NCBI RefSeq assembly: GCF_030718995.1
Contig: NZ_CP132204.1
Span: 2,356,001 to 2,420,000 of the forward strand
Source of the DNA: Arthrobacter oryzae
GTDB lineage: Bacteria; Actinomycetota; Actinomycetes; Actinomycetales; Micrococcaceae
Length of the DNA stretch: 64,000 nt
Reading direction: 5' to 3'
In this document: positions 26,874-38,541 of the stretch, in pieces
How positions within the stretch are numbered: position 1 is the first letter of the stretch
Layout: every line of letters begins with the position of its first letter
The notes under the pieces: generated by a model
What the model saw: the letters and a program-made list of their open reading frames with translations, nothing else
The model's database searches: none
Told to the model about the DNA's origin: nothing
Translations under genes and position numbers: made by a program

Positions 26874-28480
26874 TGTCCGGCCACTTTCTTGGACTGCTGG
26901 AAGAGAAGGTAGGTCATGGGGGCGGAGATCAGGATCATCAGCAGGGCATACGGTGCCGCGCCGGCGTAGTCGATCTCGCTGCTCTTGCTCCAGAATTCGG
27001 TGGCAAGGGTCCGCGTGCCGTTGGGGGAGAGCAGCAGGGTGGCCGTGAGTTCGTTGACGATGGCCAGGAACACGAGAGCGGCCCCGCCAGCCGCGGCCGG
27101 CGCCGTGAGCCGCAGGGTGACGCGGATGAAGGACACCAGCGGCGGCTTGCCCAGCGCCTGGGCGGCTTCGTCGAGTTCCTTGGGAGCCTGGGCCAGCCCG
27201 GCCCGGATGTTCACCAGCGCGCGCGGCAGGAACAGCAGCACATAGGCCGCGATGAGCAGCGCAGTGGTCTGGTAGAAGCCCGGCGCAACCCGGATGCTCA
27301 CGGTCACGAAGGCCAGGCCCACCACAATGCCCGGCATGGAGCTGGTGACGTAGTTGGACAGTTCCAGCGCCTTGCTGAACCAGCCGGGGTGCCGTACGGC
27401 CAGGTAGGCCATGGGGAAGGCCACCACGGTGGTGGCCAATGCGCCGGCCAGGCCGTAGCCCATGGTCTGCAACAGCGCGGGAAGGAACTCGTCGGCCACC
27501 CAGATCTGCGTTCCGCCGGCGAAGATCCAGCGCAGCACGAACACCAGCGGCAGGCCGAAGGCCAGGGCCGTGAGGCACATCAGGAAGAGCTGGGAGGGAG
27601 CCTGGTAGGCGTGCAGCGGCAGCCGCAGCGCCCTGGCCTGCGCGCCCGAACCCACCCGCGCATAGCGCGCGGTTCCGCGGCTCCGCACCTCCGCCAGGAG
27701 CAGGATGAGGCAGAAGAACACCAGCACGCTGGCCAGCATGTTTCCGGCCGTGCCGTTGAACGTGGACTGGTACTGCACCATGATCGCGGTGGTGAACGTG
27801 TCGAAGCGGATCATCGCGAACGCACCGTATTCGGCCAGCAGGTGCAGGGAGACCAAAAGCGCGCCGCCCGTCATGGCGATGCGGAGCTGGGGGAGGACCA
27901 CGCGGAAGAACGTGCGCCACGCGCCCAGGCCCAGCGACGCGGCGGACTGCTCGATCGCGGGGTCAAGACGGCTGAGCGTGGCGGCGGCGGGGATGTACAC
28001 CAGCGGGAAGTAGGAGAGCGTGGCGATCAGGACGCCGGACCACAGCCCGCCCAGGGACGGAATGGCCGAAACCCAGGCGTAGCTGTTGACGAAGGCGGGG
28101 ATGGCCAGCGGCGCAGCCAGCAGCACGGCCCACCACTTGTGCCCGCGGAGCGTGGTCCGTTCCACCAGCCAGGCTCCTCCCACGCCCAGCGCCACGCAGA
28201 GCGGCACCGTGATGGCCATCAGGAGCAGCGTGTTGAGGAGCAGTTCGCCGACGCGCTCGCGGAAGATCAGCCCGACGGCGGTGTCCCACCCCGTGGCGGC
28301 CGTCATCACGATGACGTACCCCAGCGGAATCAGCGAAAACAGGGCAATCAGGACGGCGATGACGGATACTGCGGAAACGCCGAAAGGCGGGCGGGGGCGC
28401 TTGCCCCTACCCGCCGTCGTCGTGCTTCCGGAAGTTTCCGGCGCCGCTAGGTCAATTGGCACAGTATTTCCATTTGACAC
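26870..28480 (-). CDS. fbpB: Iron(III) ABC transporter permease, two fused BPD domains
   Basis: This 536-residue membrane protein has about 12 TM segments in two halves, each with a binding-protein-dependent transport motif. The EAA-type loops are seen near ASLGLGAWRTFFRVVLPQL and AAQALGKPPLVSFIRVTL. This fused arrangement is typical of FbpB/SfuB permeases. It lies 22 bases after the binding-protein gene and overlaps fbpC by 4 bases, so the three form one operon. Confidence 0.93.
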   Translation of the reverse strand: MSNGNTVPIDLAAPETSGSTTTAGRGKRPRPPFGVSAVSVIAVLIALFSLIPLGYVIVMTAATGWDTAVGLIFRERVGELLLNTLLLMAITVPLCVALGVGGAWLVERTTLRGHKWWAVLLAAPLAIPAFVNSYAWVSAIPSLGGLWSGVLIATLSYFPLVYIPAAATLSRLDPAIEQSAASLGLGAWRTFFRVVLPQLRIAMTGGALLVSLHLLAEYGAFAMIRFDTFTTAIMVQYQSTFNGTAGNMLASVLVFFCLILLLAEVRSRGTARYARVGSGAQARALRLPLHAYQAPSQLFLMCLTALAFGLPLVFVLRWIFAGGTQIWVADEFLPALLQTMGYGLAGALATTVVAFPMAYLAVRHPGWFSKALELSNYVTSSMPGIVVGLAFVTVSIRVAPGFYQTTALLIAAYVLLFLPRALVNIRAGLAQAPKELDEAAQALGKPPLVSFIRVTLRLTAPAAAGGAALVFLAIVNELTATLLLSPNGTRTLATEFWSKSSEIDYAGAAPYALLMILISAPMTYLLFQQSKKVAGQ

Positions 28481-28502
28481 TGAATTGCTTTGTTGGCACG
28501 GG

Positions 28503-29558
28503 TTACAGCAGTCCTGCCTTGGTCATCAGCTCGGTGACCTTTTCGGAATTGAGCTTTGCCGGGTCAACAGTGGGCGCCTGGAGTTCCGTCAGGGGAACCA
28601 GCTTGTCGTTGGCCGGGACGTCGGAGGCAATCGCGTACTCGAAGGAGTTGCCCTTCTGGAGGACTTCCTGGCCCTTCTTGCCGGTGATGAACTTCAGGAA
28701 GGACTGGGCTGCCGCCGCGTTCTTGGAGGACTTCAGCACGCCGCCGCCGGAGACGGAGACGAACGCGCCCGGGTCCTGGTTCTTGAAGTAGTACGGGGTG
28801 ACGTTCTTGGAGTTCTCGCCGGTCTTGGCCTGGTCGCCGTAGTAGTAGTAGTGGTAGATCAGGGCGGCGTCCACTTCGCCGGCGTTGACGGCCTTCATGG
28901 CGGTGCTGTTGCCCTTGTACGCCTTGAAGTTTTCCTTCATGCCCTTGAGCCATTCCTCGGCTGCGGCTTCGCCCTTGAGCTCAAGGAGCGCGGAAACGAT
29001 CGCCTGGAAGTCGGCACCGGACGGTGAAGCGGCCCACTTGCCCTTCCACTCCGGCTTGGCCAGGTCCAGCATGGACTTGGGCAGCTGGTCTTCGCTCAGC
29101 TTGGCCTTGTCGTACACCAGCACGGTGGAGCGGGCAGCGATGCCGGTCCACTTGCCCGTGGAGGGACGGTACTCTGCGGGCACCTGGTCGATGGTGGCTG
29201 TGTCCACGTCCGCGAAGAGGCCGGCGTTCTCAACCTGCGCCATTGCGGGGGAATTCTCGGTCAGGAAGACGTCGGCCGGGGAGGCTGCGCCTTCCTGGAT
29301 GATCTGGTTGGACATTTCGGTGTCCGAGCCCTGGCGCAGGGTGACCTTCACACCGGTCTCCGCAGTGAAAGCGTCGATCCATTCCTTGGTGAGGCTTTCG
29401 TGCTGCGCGTTGTAAACCGTGATTTCGCCGGCATTGCTGCCGCCCGCTGCGGCGCTGCTGGCGGCCGGGGTGGAGCTTCCGGAGCCGCAGGCGGCCAGGC
29501 CGAGGGCTGCGGTGGCGGCGAGTGCGATTCCTGCCAGCGCGTTGGTGCGGATCTTCAT
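28503..29558 (-). CDS. fbpA: Iron(III) ABC transporter substrate-binding lipoprotein
   Basis: This 351-residue protein has a lipoprotein signal (lipobox LAAC, Cys near residue 24) and a ferric-binding FbpA/FutA-type fold (ITVYNAQHESLTKEWIDAF). The tyrosine cluster YHYYYYGDQ near residue 236 corresponds to the Fe(III)-ligating tyrosines of the class. It is the first gene of the operon, and an IdeR-type iron box sits about 85 bases upstream. Substrate is most likely free or weakly chelated ferric iron. Confidence 0.93.
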   Translation of the reverse strand: MKIRTNALAGIALAATAALGLAACGSGSSTPAASSAAAGGSNAGEITVYNAQHESLTKEWIDAFTAETGVKVTLRQGSDTEMSNQIIQEGAASPADVFLTENSPAMAQVENAGLFADVDTATIDQVPAEYRPSTGKWTGIAARSTVLVYDKAKLSEDQLPKSMLDLAKPEWKGKWAASPSGADFQAIVSALLELKGEAAAEEWLKGMKENFKAYKGNSTAMKAVNAGEVDAALIYHYYYYGDQAKTGENSKNVTPYYFKNQDPGAFVSVSGGGVLKSSKNAAAAQSFLKFITGKKGQEVLQKGNSFEYAIASDVPANDKLVPLTELQAPTVDPAKLNSEKVTELMTKAGLL

Positions 29559-29640
29559 GGGGGCTTCTTTCTGGAAAAAAGTCTTGGTGGACCGGAGTCC
29601 GCGTGAGGGGGAAGTTAGGGCATGCTCACTGCCAAAAACT

Positions 29641-29659
29641 GTAGGTTAGCCAAACCTAA
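29641..29659. promoter_or_regulatory. IdeR/DtxR-type iron box
   Basis: GTAGGTTAGCCAAACCTAA matches the 19-base IdeR/DtxR consensus at 17 of 19 positions and keeps both half-sites. It lies 83 bases upstream of fbpA, as expected for an iron-repressed promoter. Fe-loaded IdeR would repress the operon. Confidence 0.85.
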
Positions 29660-29682
29660 GGAACCAAGCCGAAGCGGGCTTA

Positions 29683-29698
29683 AGTGATCAGGATCACA
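29683..29698. promoter_or_regulatory. Candidate CRP/GlxR site
   Basis: AGTGATCAGGATCACA matches TGTGA-N6-TCACA with one mismatch. It lies 24 bases beyond the IdeR box, upstream with respect to fbpA, and about 25 bases after the GH76 stop codon. It may activate or repress fbpA in response to cAMP. Confidence 0.5.
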
Positions 29699-29722
29699 TC
29701 AATTACGGAACTTTTACGTGAC

Positions 29723-30934
29723 TTAATTACTGGCCGGCCGGACGGTGGCTGCCGCCTCGAGCACCATCCAGGCCTGGAGCTGGGTGGAAAGTTCGACGGC
29801 GGCGCCCGCCGGATACGACCGGCTCGCCGGTGTCTCGGCGAACACTGGGAACACCAGGTGCGCGCCGTGCCGTGCCAGCGGCTCCTCCTGATCCACGGCG
29901 CGGCGGCCGTCCCAGAGTGCCTGCGCGGTCTCCGTCACCAGGGCAGCCGCGGTGGCCCTGGTCCGGTCCGGGAGCCGTTGGTCCATGGCCGCCAGCGCCA
30001 GGTAGCGCGCCAATATCCCGGTGAACAGGCCGCCGTCGCCCGTTCCGTCGCAGCGGAGCACGGCGGCGGTCCTGCCGGACGCCAGGGTGGCGGGGCGCGT
30101 CAGGTTGCGGGCCACGGCATCCACCAGCGCGGCGGCCCGGTCAAGGTTGGCCGGGCCGCCCAGCTCCAGCAGCGCGCCGAGGACCGGGCCCTGGTTGTAG
30201 GTGTAGATGGCGGCTTCCAGCACCACCTGGCCGTCGGCGCCGATCCGCAGGCCGTCCTGGTACATGCCCTGGACGGGGTCGAACAGCTTCGCGTGGAGCC
30301 AGTCCACCAGCGCCTGTGCCCTGGCGGTGTTTCCGGTGCGGGCATAGTAGAGCGCTACGGGCGCGGTGGCGGGCGTGTTCTTGAAGTCCCGCTTCTTGCT
30401 CCAGAAAGTGCCGCCGCCCAGGTCATCCGTGGAGGCGGAATCGAACTGCAGTGTCAGGCTTTGCCGGATCCTGGCGTTGCGGCGGGCCCCCGGTTTTCGC
30501 GTCTGTTCGGCCAGTTTCTCCAGCCGGAGCGTGGACAGGGCGAGCCAGGCCATGTCGTCGTAATAGTTGTTGACCACCGTCAGGAAGTTGCGCAGCCGGA
30601 TGCCGGTGACCAGCTGCGAGGCCAGCCGTCCGGCGCTGGGGCGGCTCCCGCCGTCGAACCTTGCAGCCCGCGCCAGCTCCCGTCGTCCGGCGTCCACCAG
30701 GCAGTCCACGTAGTGGGCCTGCCACCAGTAGTGCCAGGGCCGCATCAGGTTTTTCAGCCGGCTGGACGGGCGTTCGATCGCCGCAATGTGCGTTCCGGGG
30801 AGGAAGAACAGCCGCTGTCCGAACATCCTGGTCACGGACCGGGCGGCCTCGTCGGCGCAGGCGGACCAGTCGGTTGGTGCGGACGAGTCGGTTGGTGCGG
30901 ACCGGTCCGCGGATCCGGCGTCGGGGGAGGTCAT
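29723..30934 (-). CDS. Glycoside hydrolase family 76 protein
   Basis: This 403-residue protein resembles GH76 endo-alpha-1,6-mannanases. The (alpha/alpha)6 barrel features include the catalytic Asp pair in YYDDMAWLAL near residue 168, GGGTFWSKKRDFKNT, and YTYNQGPVLGALLEL. No signal peptide is seen, so it is predicted to be cytoplasmic, which is unusual for a family acting on mannans. The N-terminal tail has a small duplication (SAPTDSSAPTDWSA) matching an 18-base tandem repeat in the DNA near 30870-30905. It may process imported oligomannosides. Confidence 0.82.
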   Translation of the reverse strand: MTSPDAGSADRSAPTDSSAPTDWSACADEAARSVTRMFGQRLFFLPGTHIAAIERPSSRLKNLMRPWHYWWQAHYVDCLVDAGRRELARAARFDGGSRPSAGRLASQLVTGIRLRNFLTVVNNYYDDMAWLALSTLRLEKLAEQTRKPGARRNARIRQSLTLQFDSASTDDLGGGTFWSKKRDFKNTPATAPVALYYARTGNTARAQALVDWLHAKLFDPVQGMYQDGLRIGADGQVVLEAAIYTYNQGPVLGALLELGGPANLDRAAALVDAVARNLTRPATLASGRTAAVLRCDGTGDGGLFTGILARYLALAAMDQRLPDRTRATAAALVTETAQALWDGRRAVDQEEPLARHGAHLVFPVFAETPASRSYPAGAAVELSTQLQAWMVLEAAATVRPASN

Positions 30935-31077
30935 GCTGCCAGCCTAGCGGGCACTCCCTCGGCTGGCTCCCGCGGCTGGTCCCGAGGGTGTCCGCCGAGT
31001 GTGCGGTTTGCGCCCATTCCAGTTAACATTCATTAACTAGCGTTACGCCGGGTTCGGTTCCACATCAAGGAGGATGC

Positions 31078-31920
31078 ATGGACATAAAAGGTACTGTCGC
31101 GCTCATTACGGGCGGAGCCTCCGGGCTGGGCGCCGCCACAGCGCGGCGCCTGTTCGACGCCGGCGGCTCGGTGGTGCTGCTGGACCTGCCGTCGTCCCGG
31201 GGCGAGGCATTTGCCGCGGAGCTGAACGGTGGCTCCGGTCCGGGCGGAACGGCCGGGGCCGGCGCGTCGGGTGGTGCCGGAGCCGGGACCGGCCGAACGG
31301 CCGTCTTTGTCCCTGCCGACGTGACCCGCGAAGACCAGGTGCAGGCCGCCGTCGACGCCGCCGTCGCCGTGGGACCGCTGCGTATCGTGGTGAACTGCGC
31401 CGGCATCGCCACCCCGGGGAAGGTCCTCGGCCGCGAGGGCGTGCTGCCGCTGGACACGTTCAACCGGGTCATCCAGATCAACCTTGTGGGCACCTTCAAC
31501 GTGATCCGCCTCGCGGCCGCCGCCATGGCTGCCACCGAACCCGTTGTGACTGAACTGGGCGGGGCCGAGCGCGGCGTCATCATCAACACCGCATCCGTCG
31601 CCGCGTTCGACGGCCAGATCGGCCAGCCCGCCTACGCCGCGTCCAAAGGGGCGGTGGCAGCCATGACCTTGCCGATCGCGCGTGAACTGGCCCGGTCGCT
31701 GATCCGCGTGGTCACCATCGCGCCGGGCATCTTCGAAACCCCCATGATGGCCGGACTGCCGCAGGATGCACAGGATTCGCTGGGGAAGCAGGTCCCGCAT
31801 CCGTCCCGGCTGGGCAAGCCTGCCGAGTATGCGAACCTGGCCGCGCACATCGTGGACAACGCCATGCTCAACGGCGAAACCATCCGCCTCGACGGCGCCA
31901 TCCGGATGGGGCCGAAGTGA
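31078..31920 (+). CDS. SDR family 3-hydroxyacyl-CoA dehydrogenase-like
   Basis: This 280-residue short-chain dehydrogenase resembles type II 3-hydroxyacyl-CoA dehydrogenases (HSD17B10 class). It has the NAD motif [11 protein letters not shown] at residue 11, NCAGIA near residue 105 and the YxxxK in AYAASKGAV near residue 186. A Gly/Ala-rich insert (about residues 51-73) is unusual and probably a disordered loop. An AGGAGG site precedes ATG. Its stop overlaps the acyl-CoA dehydrogenase start, so both likely act in the same acyl-CoA oxidation route. Confidence 0.88.
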   Translation: MDIKGTVALITGGASGLGAATARRLFDAGGSVVLLDLPSSRGEAFAAELNGGSGPGGTAGAGASGGAGAGTGRTAVFVPADVTREDQVQAAVDAAVAVGPLRIVVNCAGIATPGKVLGREGVLPLDTFNRVIQINLVGTFNVIRLAAAAMAATEPVVTELGGAERGVIINTASVAAFDGQIGQPAYAASKGAVAAMTLPIARELARSLIRVVTIAPGIFETPMMAGLPQDAQDSLGKQVPHPSRLGKPAEYANLAAHIVDNAMLNGETIRLDGAIRMGPK

Positions 31921-33161
31921 TGCATCCGGTGACCCCGGGGCAGGAGGCCCCGGCCGCGAACGCGGCGGATTCCCTGCCCACGGCCGACTTCTTCGGGTTT
32001 GAGGCGCTGCTCAGCGAACGGGAGCGTTTGAAGCTGGCTGAGCTGAGGCAGTTCCTGGCGGCCGAGGTGGCGCCGTTCGCCACCGAGTGGTGGAACAACG
32101 CCGAGTTCCCGGCCCACATTCTGCCTAAGCTGGCTGCCCTGGAACTCAGCGCCCCTGCCCAGCGGGGCTACAGCCACCTGTTCGCGGGCCTCGTGATCGC
32201 CGAGATTACCCGGGTGGACACGTCCATCGCGACGTTCTTCCTGGTGCACCACGACCTCTTTGTGGAATCCCTCTACGGATTCGGTTCCGAGGAGCAGAAG
32301 GGCCGCCTGCTCGACGACGCCGCCAGCCTCCGCACCACCGGCGCCTTCGCGCTGACCGAACCGGAGCACGGCTCCGATGTGGCCGGTGGCATGGAAACGC
32401 GGGCGCGCCGCGTTTCCGCGGCAGCGGACGACGGCGGCGACTACTGGATCCTTAACGGAGCCAAACGCTGGATCGGCAACGGAACGTTCTGCGACTACAT
32501 GCTCGTCTGGGCCCGGGACGAGGCTGAGGGGCCGGACGGGAAGGGCGCCATCCGGGGATTCATCGTGGACGCGAACCTCCAGGGCGTCAGCCGGAGCCGG
32601 ATCGAACACAAGATCGCCCTGCGCACGGTGCAGAATGCGGACATCGTTTTCCGGGACGTGCGGGTGGCGGAGGCGGACCGCTTCGCCGGCATCGAAAGCT
32701 TCGAGGACACCAACGAACTGCTGCGGGGATCGCGGATCATGGTGGCGTGGCAGGCGGTGGGCCAGCAGCTGGCGGCGTTCGACGTCGCCCGGCAGCACGC
32801 CGTCGAACGCCAGCAGTTCGGCCGTCCGCTGGCCAAATTCCAGCTCATCCAGCAGCAGCTGGTCACCATGCTGGGCAACGCCGTGGCCAGCATGGGCATG
32901 ATGGTCCGGATCGCCCAGCTGCAGCAGGAAGGCAGTGCGGACATGGCGCAGGTGGCGCTGGCAAAGTCGTACACGAGCGCCCGGATGCGCGAAACCGTGG
33001 CCATGGGGCGGTCCATCCTCGGCGGGAACGGGATCGTGTCGGACTTCCGGATGGCGAAGATCTTCGCCGACGCCGAGGCTATTTACACCTACGAGGGGTC
33101 GTTCGAAATCAACACGCTGATCGTGGGCCGCGCCGTCACCGGGGTATCGGCGATCGTCTGA
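31920..33161 (+). CDS. Acyl-CoA dehydrogenase, glutaryl-CoA dehydrogenase-like
   Basis: This 413-residue FAD enzyme introduces a trans-2 double bond in an acyl-CoA. It has the substrate/FAD motif FALTEPEHGSDVAGG, the later RQQFGRPLAKFQLIQQQL, and the catalytic Glu in TYEGSFEINTLIVGRA near the C-terminus. The position of that Glu and the flanking residues resemble glutaryl-CoA and short-chain (ACX4-like) dehydrogenases. ATG 31920 overlaps the SDR stop as TGATG; a GTG 3 bases upstream is possible. The gene ends before a hairpin at 33168. Confidence 0.9.
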   Translation: MHPVTPGQEAPAANAADSLPTADFFGFEALLSERERLKLAELRQFLAAEVAPFATEWWNNAEFPAHILPKLAALELSAPAQRGYSHLFAGLVIAEITRVDTSIATFFLVHHDLFVESLYGFGSEEQKGRLLDDAASLRTTGAFALTEPEHGSDVAGGMETRARRVSAAADDGGDYWILNGAKRWIGNGTFCDYMLVWARDEAEGPDGKGAIRGFIVDANLQGVSRSRIEHKIALRTVQNADIVFRDVRVAEADRFAGIESFEDTNELLRGSRIMVAWQAVGQQLAAFDVARQHAVERQQFGRPLAKFQLIQQQLVTMLGNAVASMGMMVRIAQLQQEGSADMAQVALAKSYTSARMRETVAMGRSILGGNGIVSDFRMAKIFADAEAIYTYEGSFEINTLIVGRAVTGVSAIV

Positions 33162-33167
33162 GGAATC

Positions 33168-33229
33168 AGCGCGAACGGACACTTGGGGCCCTTCGGAACC
33201 GCCCGGGGCCGCAACTGTCCGTTCGCGCT
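33168..33229. terminator. Bidirectional hairpin, GCGAACGGAC type
   Basis: AGCGCGAACGGACA (33168-33181) pairs with 33216-33229 (14 bp), then TTG/CAA after one mismatch. The core is shared with the hairpin at 3781-3830 although the loops are unrelated. It is followed by an 11-base tandem duplication (TTCGCGCTCAG at 33222 and 33233) that runs into the stop codon of the DUF1684 gene. It separates two convergent genes. Confidence 0.75.
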
Positions 33230-33239
33230 CAGTTCGCGC

Positions 33240-34064
33240 TCAGCCGGCGATCATCGGGTCCTTTTCGCCGGCTTCGATCCGGTAGTCCAGGCTGTTGTTC
33301 TTCACCGGCATGGGGCATGTGCCGTACGGGGTGAAGGCGCTCGGGTAGTTGATGGCGCGGTTGAAGTCCAGGACCACTGTGCCGTCAGGGCGTGGCTTTG
33401 GCGTTGACACCTTGCGCCAGTCATCGGTCGAGTCCCCGTTGGTTTCGTCGTGGAATGTGACCGTCAGGGCGCCTAGCTTCTCCTCTTCGGCGTGCAGGTG
33501 GAACTCGTGGTCCTTCCCGGGCAGCCGGAACACCAGCTCGCCGACCGTCCGGTGCACGCCGTCCACCAGCGGGTTGGCGGTGCTGATCGGAACGTCCACC
33601 GGCTCCGGATAGGGGCGGAACTCGGCCTCGATCACCAGGTCCGGGCGGTAGTCAAAGGTGGGCACGCCGTCGAACTCCGTAAACACCGGCGAGCGGGAAT
33701 CGCGGGTGCGGATGGCGTACTTGTCCGCCCGCATGGCGAGTTCCACCACCACCTGCTTGCCGTCACCGCCGCCGTACTGGACCCACATCAGCGATTCCTC
33801 ATCGGCCAGCACCGCCGACACCGCGCCGTCCACGGCCTCGCCCGTTTCCACCAGCGTCAGCCCGTCCGCCGCCGTTGCGGTGAGGAACGCCGTCGTGCCG
33901 TCCGTGGACCAGAGCCCCGGGGCAAGGTCGACGGCGGCGGGCCGGCTTTCCAGCCACTGGAACGACGTGAGCGTCAACCAGCCGTATTCGCCGGCCAGCG
34001 CCTTGTTGCGGTTCGCGCGGAAACGGTTCCAGCGTTCCAGCTGGGCGTCAGGGGCAGTGTTCAT
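33240..34064 (-). CDS. DUF1684 domain protein
   Basis: This 274-residue protein belongs to the DUF1684 family of uncharacterised cytoplasmic beta-rich proteins. Family features are WRKVSTPKPRPDGTVVLDFN, INYPSAFTPYGTCPMPVKNN and an N-terminal GEYGWLTLTSFQWLE. ATG 34064 is chosen because TGGAGG lies 5 bases upstream; the 28-codon upstream extension lacks similarity. Function is unknown. Confidence 0.87.
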   Translation of the reverse strand: MNTAPDAQLERWNRFRANRNKALAGEYGWLTLTSFQWLESRPAAVDLAPGLWSTDGTTAFLTATAADGLTLVETGEAVDGAVSAVLADEESLMWVQYGGGDGKQVVVELAMRADKYAIRTRDSRSPVFTEFDGVPTFDYRPDLVIEAEFRPYPEPVDVPISTANPLVDGVHRTVGELVFRLPGKDHEFHLHAEEEKLGALTVTFHDETNGDSTDDWRKVSTPKPRPDGTVVLDFNRAINYPSAFTPYGTCPMPVKNNSLDYRIEAGEKDPMIAG

Positions 34065-34261
34065 GGGTCCTCCAAAGGGAAGTCTTTTGGCCCACCGTAC
34101 AACCGCACGCCGCCCCGCAGCATTCCGCTCAGTTCGGGCGACGCCCACGCACCGCAGGTCGATTGCCGCCTTTTCGCCTGCCTGATACGGTCAAGCAACG
34201 CGTGCGGAATGCACGGCCAGACAGAGTTGTCGACGTCGACGGATTGCGGGAATTGATCGCC

Positions 34262-34942
34262 ATGAAAATTGCTGTACTGGGAACCGGCACTGTGGGCCGG
34301 GCGATGGCCGGAGCGCTGGCGGGACTTGGCCATGAAATCGCCATCGGAACCCGCGACCCGCAAGCCACACTGGCCCGCACGGAACCGGACGCCATGGGGG
34401 CTCCTCCCTTCGGTCAGTGGCTCAAGGACCACCCGCATGTCCGCCTGGTTGCGTTTGCCGATGTCGCGGCCGACGCCGAGCTGGTCATCAACGCAACCGA
34501 GGGGGCGGGTTCCGTCGCTGCGCTTTCCGCCGCGGGGTCGGAAAACCTTGCCGGCAAGATCCTGGTGGATATCGCGAATCCGCTGGACTTCTCACACGGC
34601 ATGCCGCCGACGCTTAGCCCCGTGAACACGGACAGCCTGGGCGAGTTGATCCAGCGGACGTTCCCCGAAGCCAAAGTGGTCAAGACCCTTAACACGATGA
34701 ACGCGAACCTGATGGTTGACCCCGGACGCGCGGCCGGTGGCGACCATTCGGTATTCGTCTCGGGCAACGATTCCGAGGCCAAGCGTGAGGTGACCATGCT
34801 CCTTAAGAGCCTCGGGCACCAGGACGTGATTGATCTGGGGGACATCACCACGGCCCGCGGCGCTGAGATGCTCCTGCCCGTCTGGCTGCGGCTCTGGGGG
34901 GCGCTGGGGACGGCAAACTTCAACTTCAAGATTGCACGCTGA
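34262..34942 (+). CDS. NADPH-dependent F420 reductase-like protein
   Basis: This 226-residue protein has an N-terminal Rossmann fold (MKIAVLGTGTVGRAMAGALA, then IGTRDP) and the KVVKTLNTMNANLMVDP segment of the F420H2:NADP oxidoreductase-like family (COG2085). It could reduce F420 or another cofactor. True Fno enzymes need more exact NADP and F420 pockets, so the substrate is uncertain. ATG 34262 begins right at the first beta strand. It is divergent from the DUF1684 gene. Confidence 0.85.
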   Translation: MKIAVLGTGTVGRAMAGALAGLGHEIAIGTRDPQATLARTEPDAMGAPPFGQWLKDHPHVRLVAFADVAADAELVINATEGAGSVAALSAAGSENLAGKILVDIANPLDFSHGMPPTLSPVNTDSLGELIQRTFPEAKVVKTLNTMNANLMVDPGRAAGGDHSVFVSGNDSEAKREVTMLLKSLGHQDVIDLGDITTARGAEMLLPVWLRLWGALGTANFNFKIAR

Positions 34943-35156
34943 GCAGGGGCGAGGGCGTGGAGTTGGTGCTGACGGTGCGGGCCGGCGGGGCCTAATAAAA
35001 CAGGCGCCGCCGCGGACGTCAAGGGCACGAACACTATCTGAGACAAATTCCCACGCCGCAGGGGTGCCGGGTAACATCCCATAGGAACACGTAACCCGGC
35101 TCACAGTATCCAGCGCAGTGTACGAGCCAAGTCCGAACCCTCGAAAGATAGTTTCC

Positions 35157-38006
<2,850 letters not shown>

Positions 38007-38013
38007 CCCCCCG

Positions 38014-38199
38014 ACGCTCTCTCACTTCCTGCGGGTTTTCATCAAACGCTCTCTCACTTCCTGATGGCAATTTCCGGACGCTCTCTCACCAGTGAGTGCG
38101 CTTCCGGAAATTTCCGTCCAAATATGAGAGAGCGTTTGGGTTTAAGCGGCCAAAAGTGAGAGAGCGTTTGGGTTTAAGCGGCGTGAAGTGAGAGAGCGT
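38014..38199. repeat. Palindromic array E: 3 direct + 3 inverted cores, exact 32 bp period
   Basis: ACGCTCTCTCAC starts at 38014, 38046 and 38078 (32, 32). Inverted copies start at 38124 (first base changed), 38156 and 38188 (32, 32). Unlike the other arrays the centre is wide (46 bases from last direct to first inverted copy) and carries TTCCGGAAATTTCCG. It begins 8 bases after the ppc stop. Confidence 0.92.
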
Positions 38200-38220
38200 C
38201 CTGGGGCTAGGGTTGATGCC

Positions 38221-38526
38221 ATGCCTTCGTTCCAGACCAGACTGAAAATCACCGGGCTGAAGCCTGGCAACGCCCCCGAGGCCGTCATGGCCGCCGCCGT
38301 CGAAGCCCTCGGAACAAGGCACCACGTCGAATCGAACCAACTGCAGATTGCAGGCGGCGTGCCCGAGCTGAACCTCCGCTTCCTGGTGGAGCCAACGGAG
38401 TACACAGGTGAGAACAGCCATGCGCGGGAGTCGGCCGCGATGATGCGCGACGCCGTCGAACGCGTTGCGGTGACGGGCTCACTGTTGGTGCTCCGACGCC
38501 GCCGCGGCCGCTGGGCTCCCGTCTAG
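38221..38526 (+). CDS. Hypothetical protein (101 aa)
   Basis: This small soluble protein has an alpha/beta pattern with a basic C-terminus (LRRRRGRWAPV). I do not recognise a family. ATG 38221 is used because the upstream part of the open frame lies in array E. The gene starts 21 bases after the array and converges on the DedA gene with a 15-base gap. Confidence 0.6.
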   Translation: MPSFQTRLKITGLKPGNAPEAVMAAAVEALGTRHHVESNQLQIAGGVPELNLRFLVEPTEYTGENSHARESAAMMRDAVERVAVTGSLLVLRRRRGRWAPV

Positions 38527-38541
38527 CCGGAAGGTGCAGCG

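Noticed and set aside
26874..27920. Long frame upstream of fbpC
   Set aside because: It is a shadow of the permease gene in another frame; GTG 26873 overlaps the permease stop.
38014..38199. CRISPR-like 32 bp periodicity
   Set aside because: The conserved part is only 12 bases, half the copies are inverted, and there is no cas gene. It does not fit a CRISPR array.
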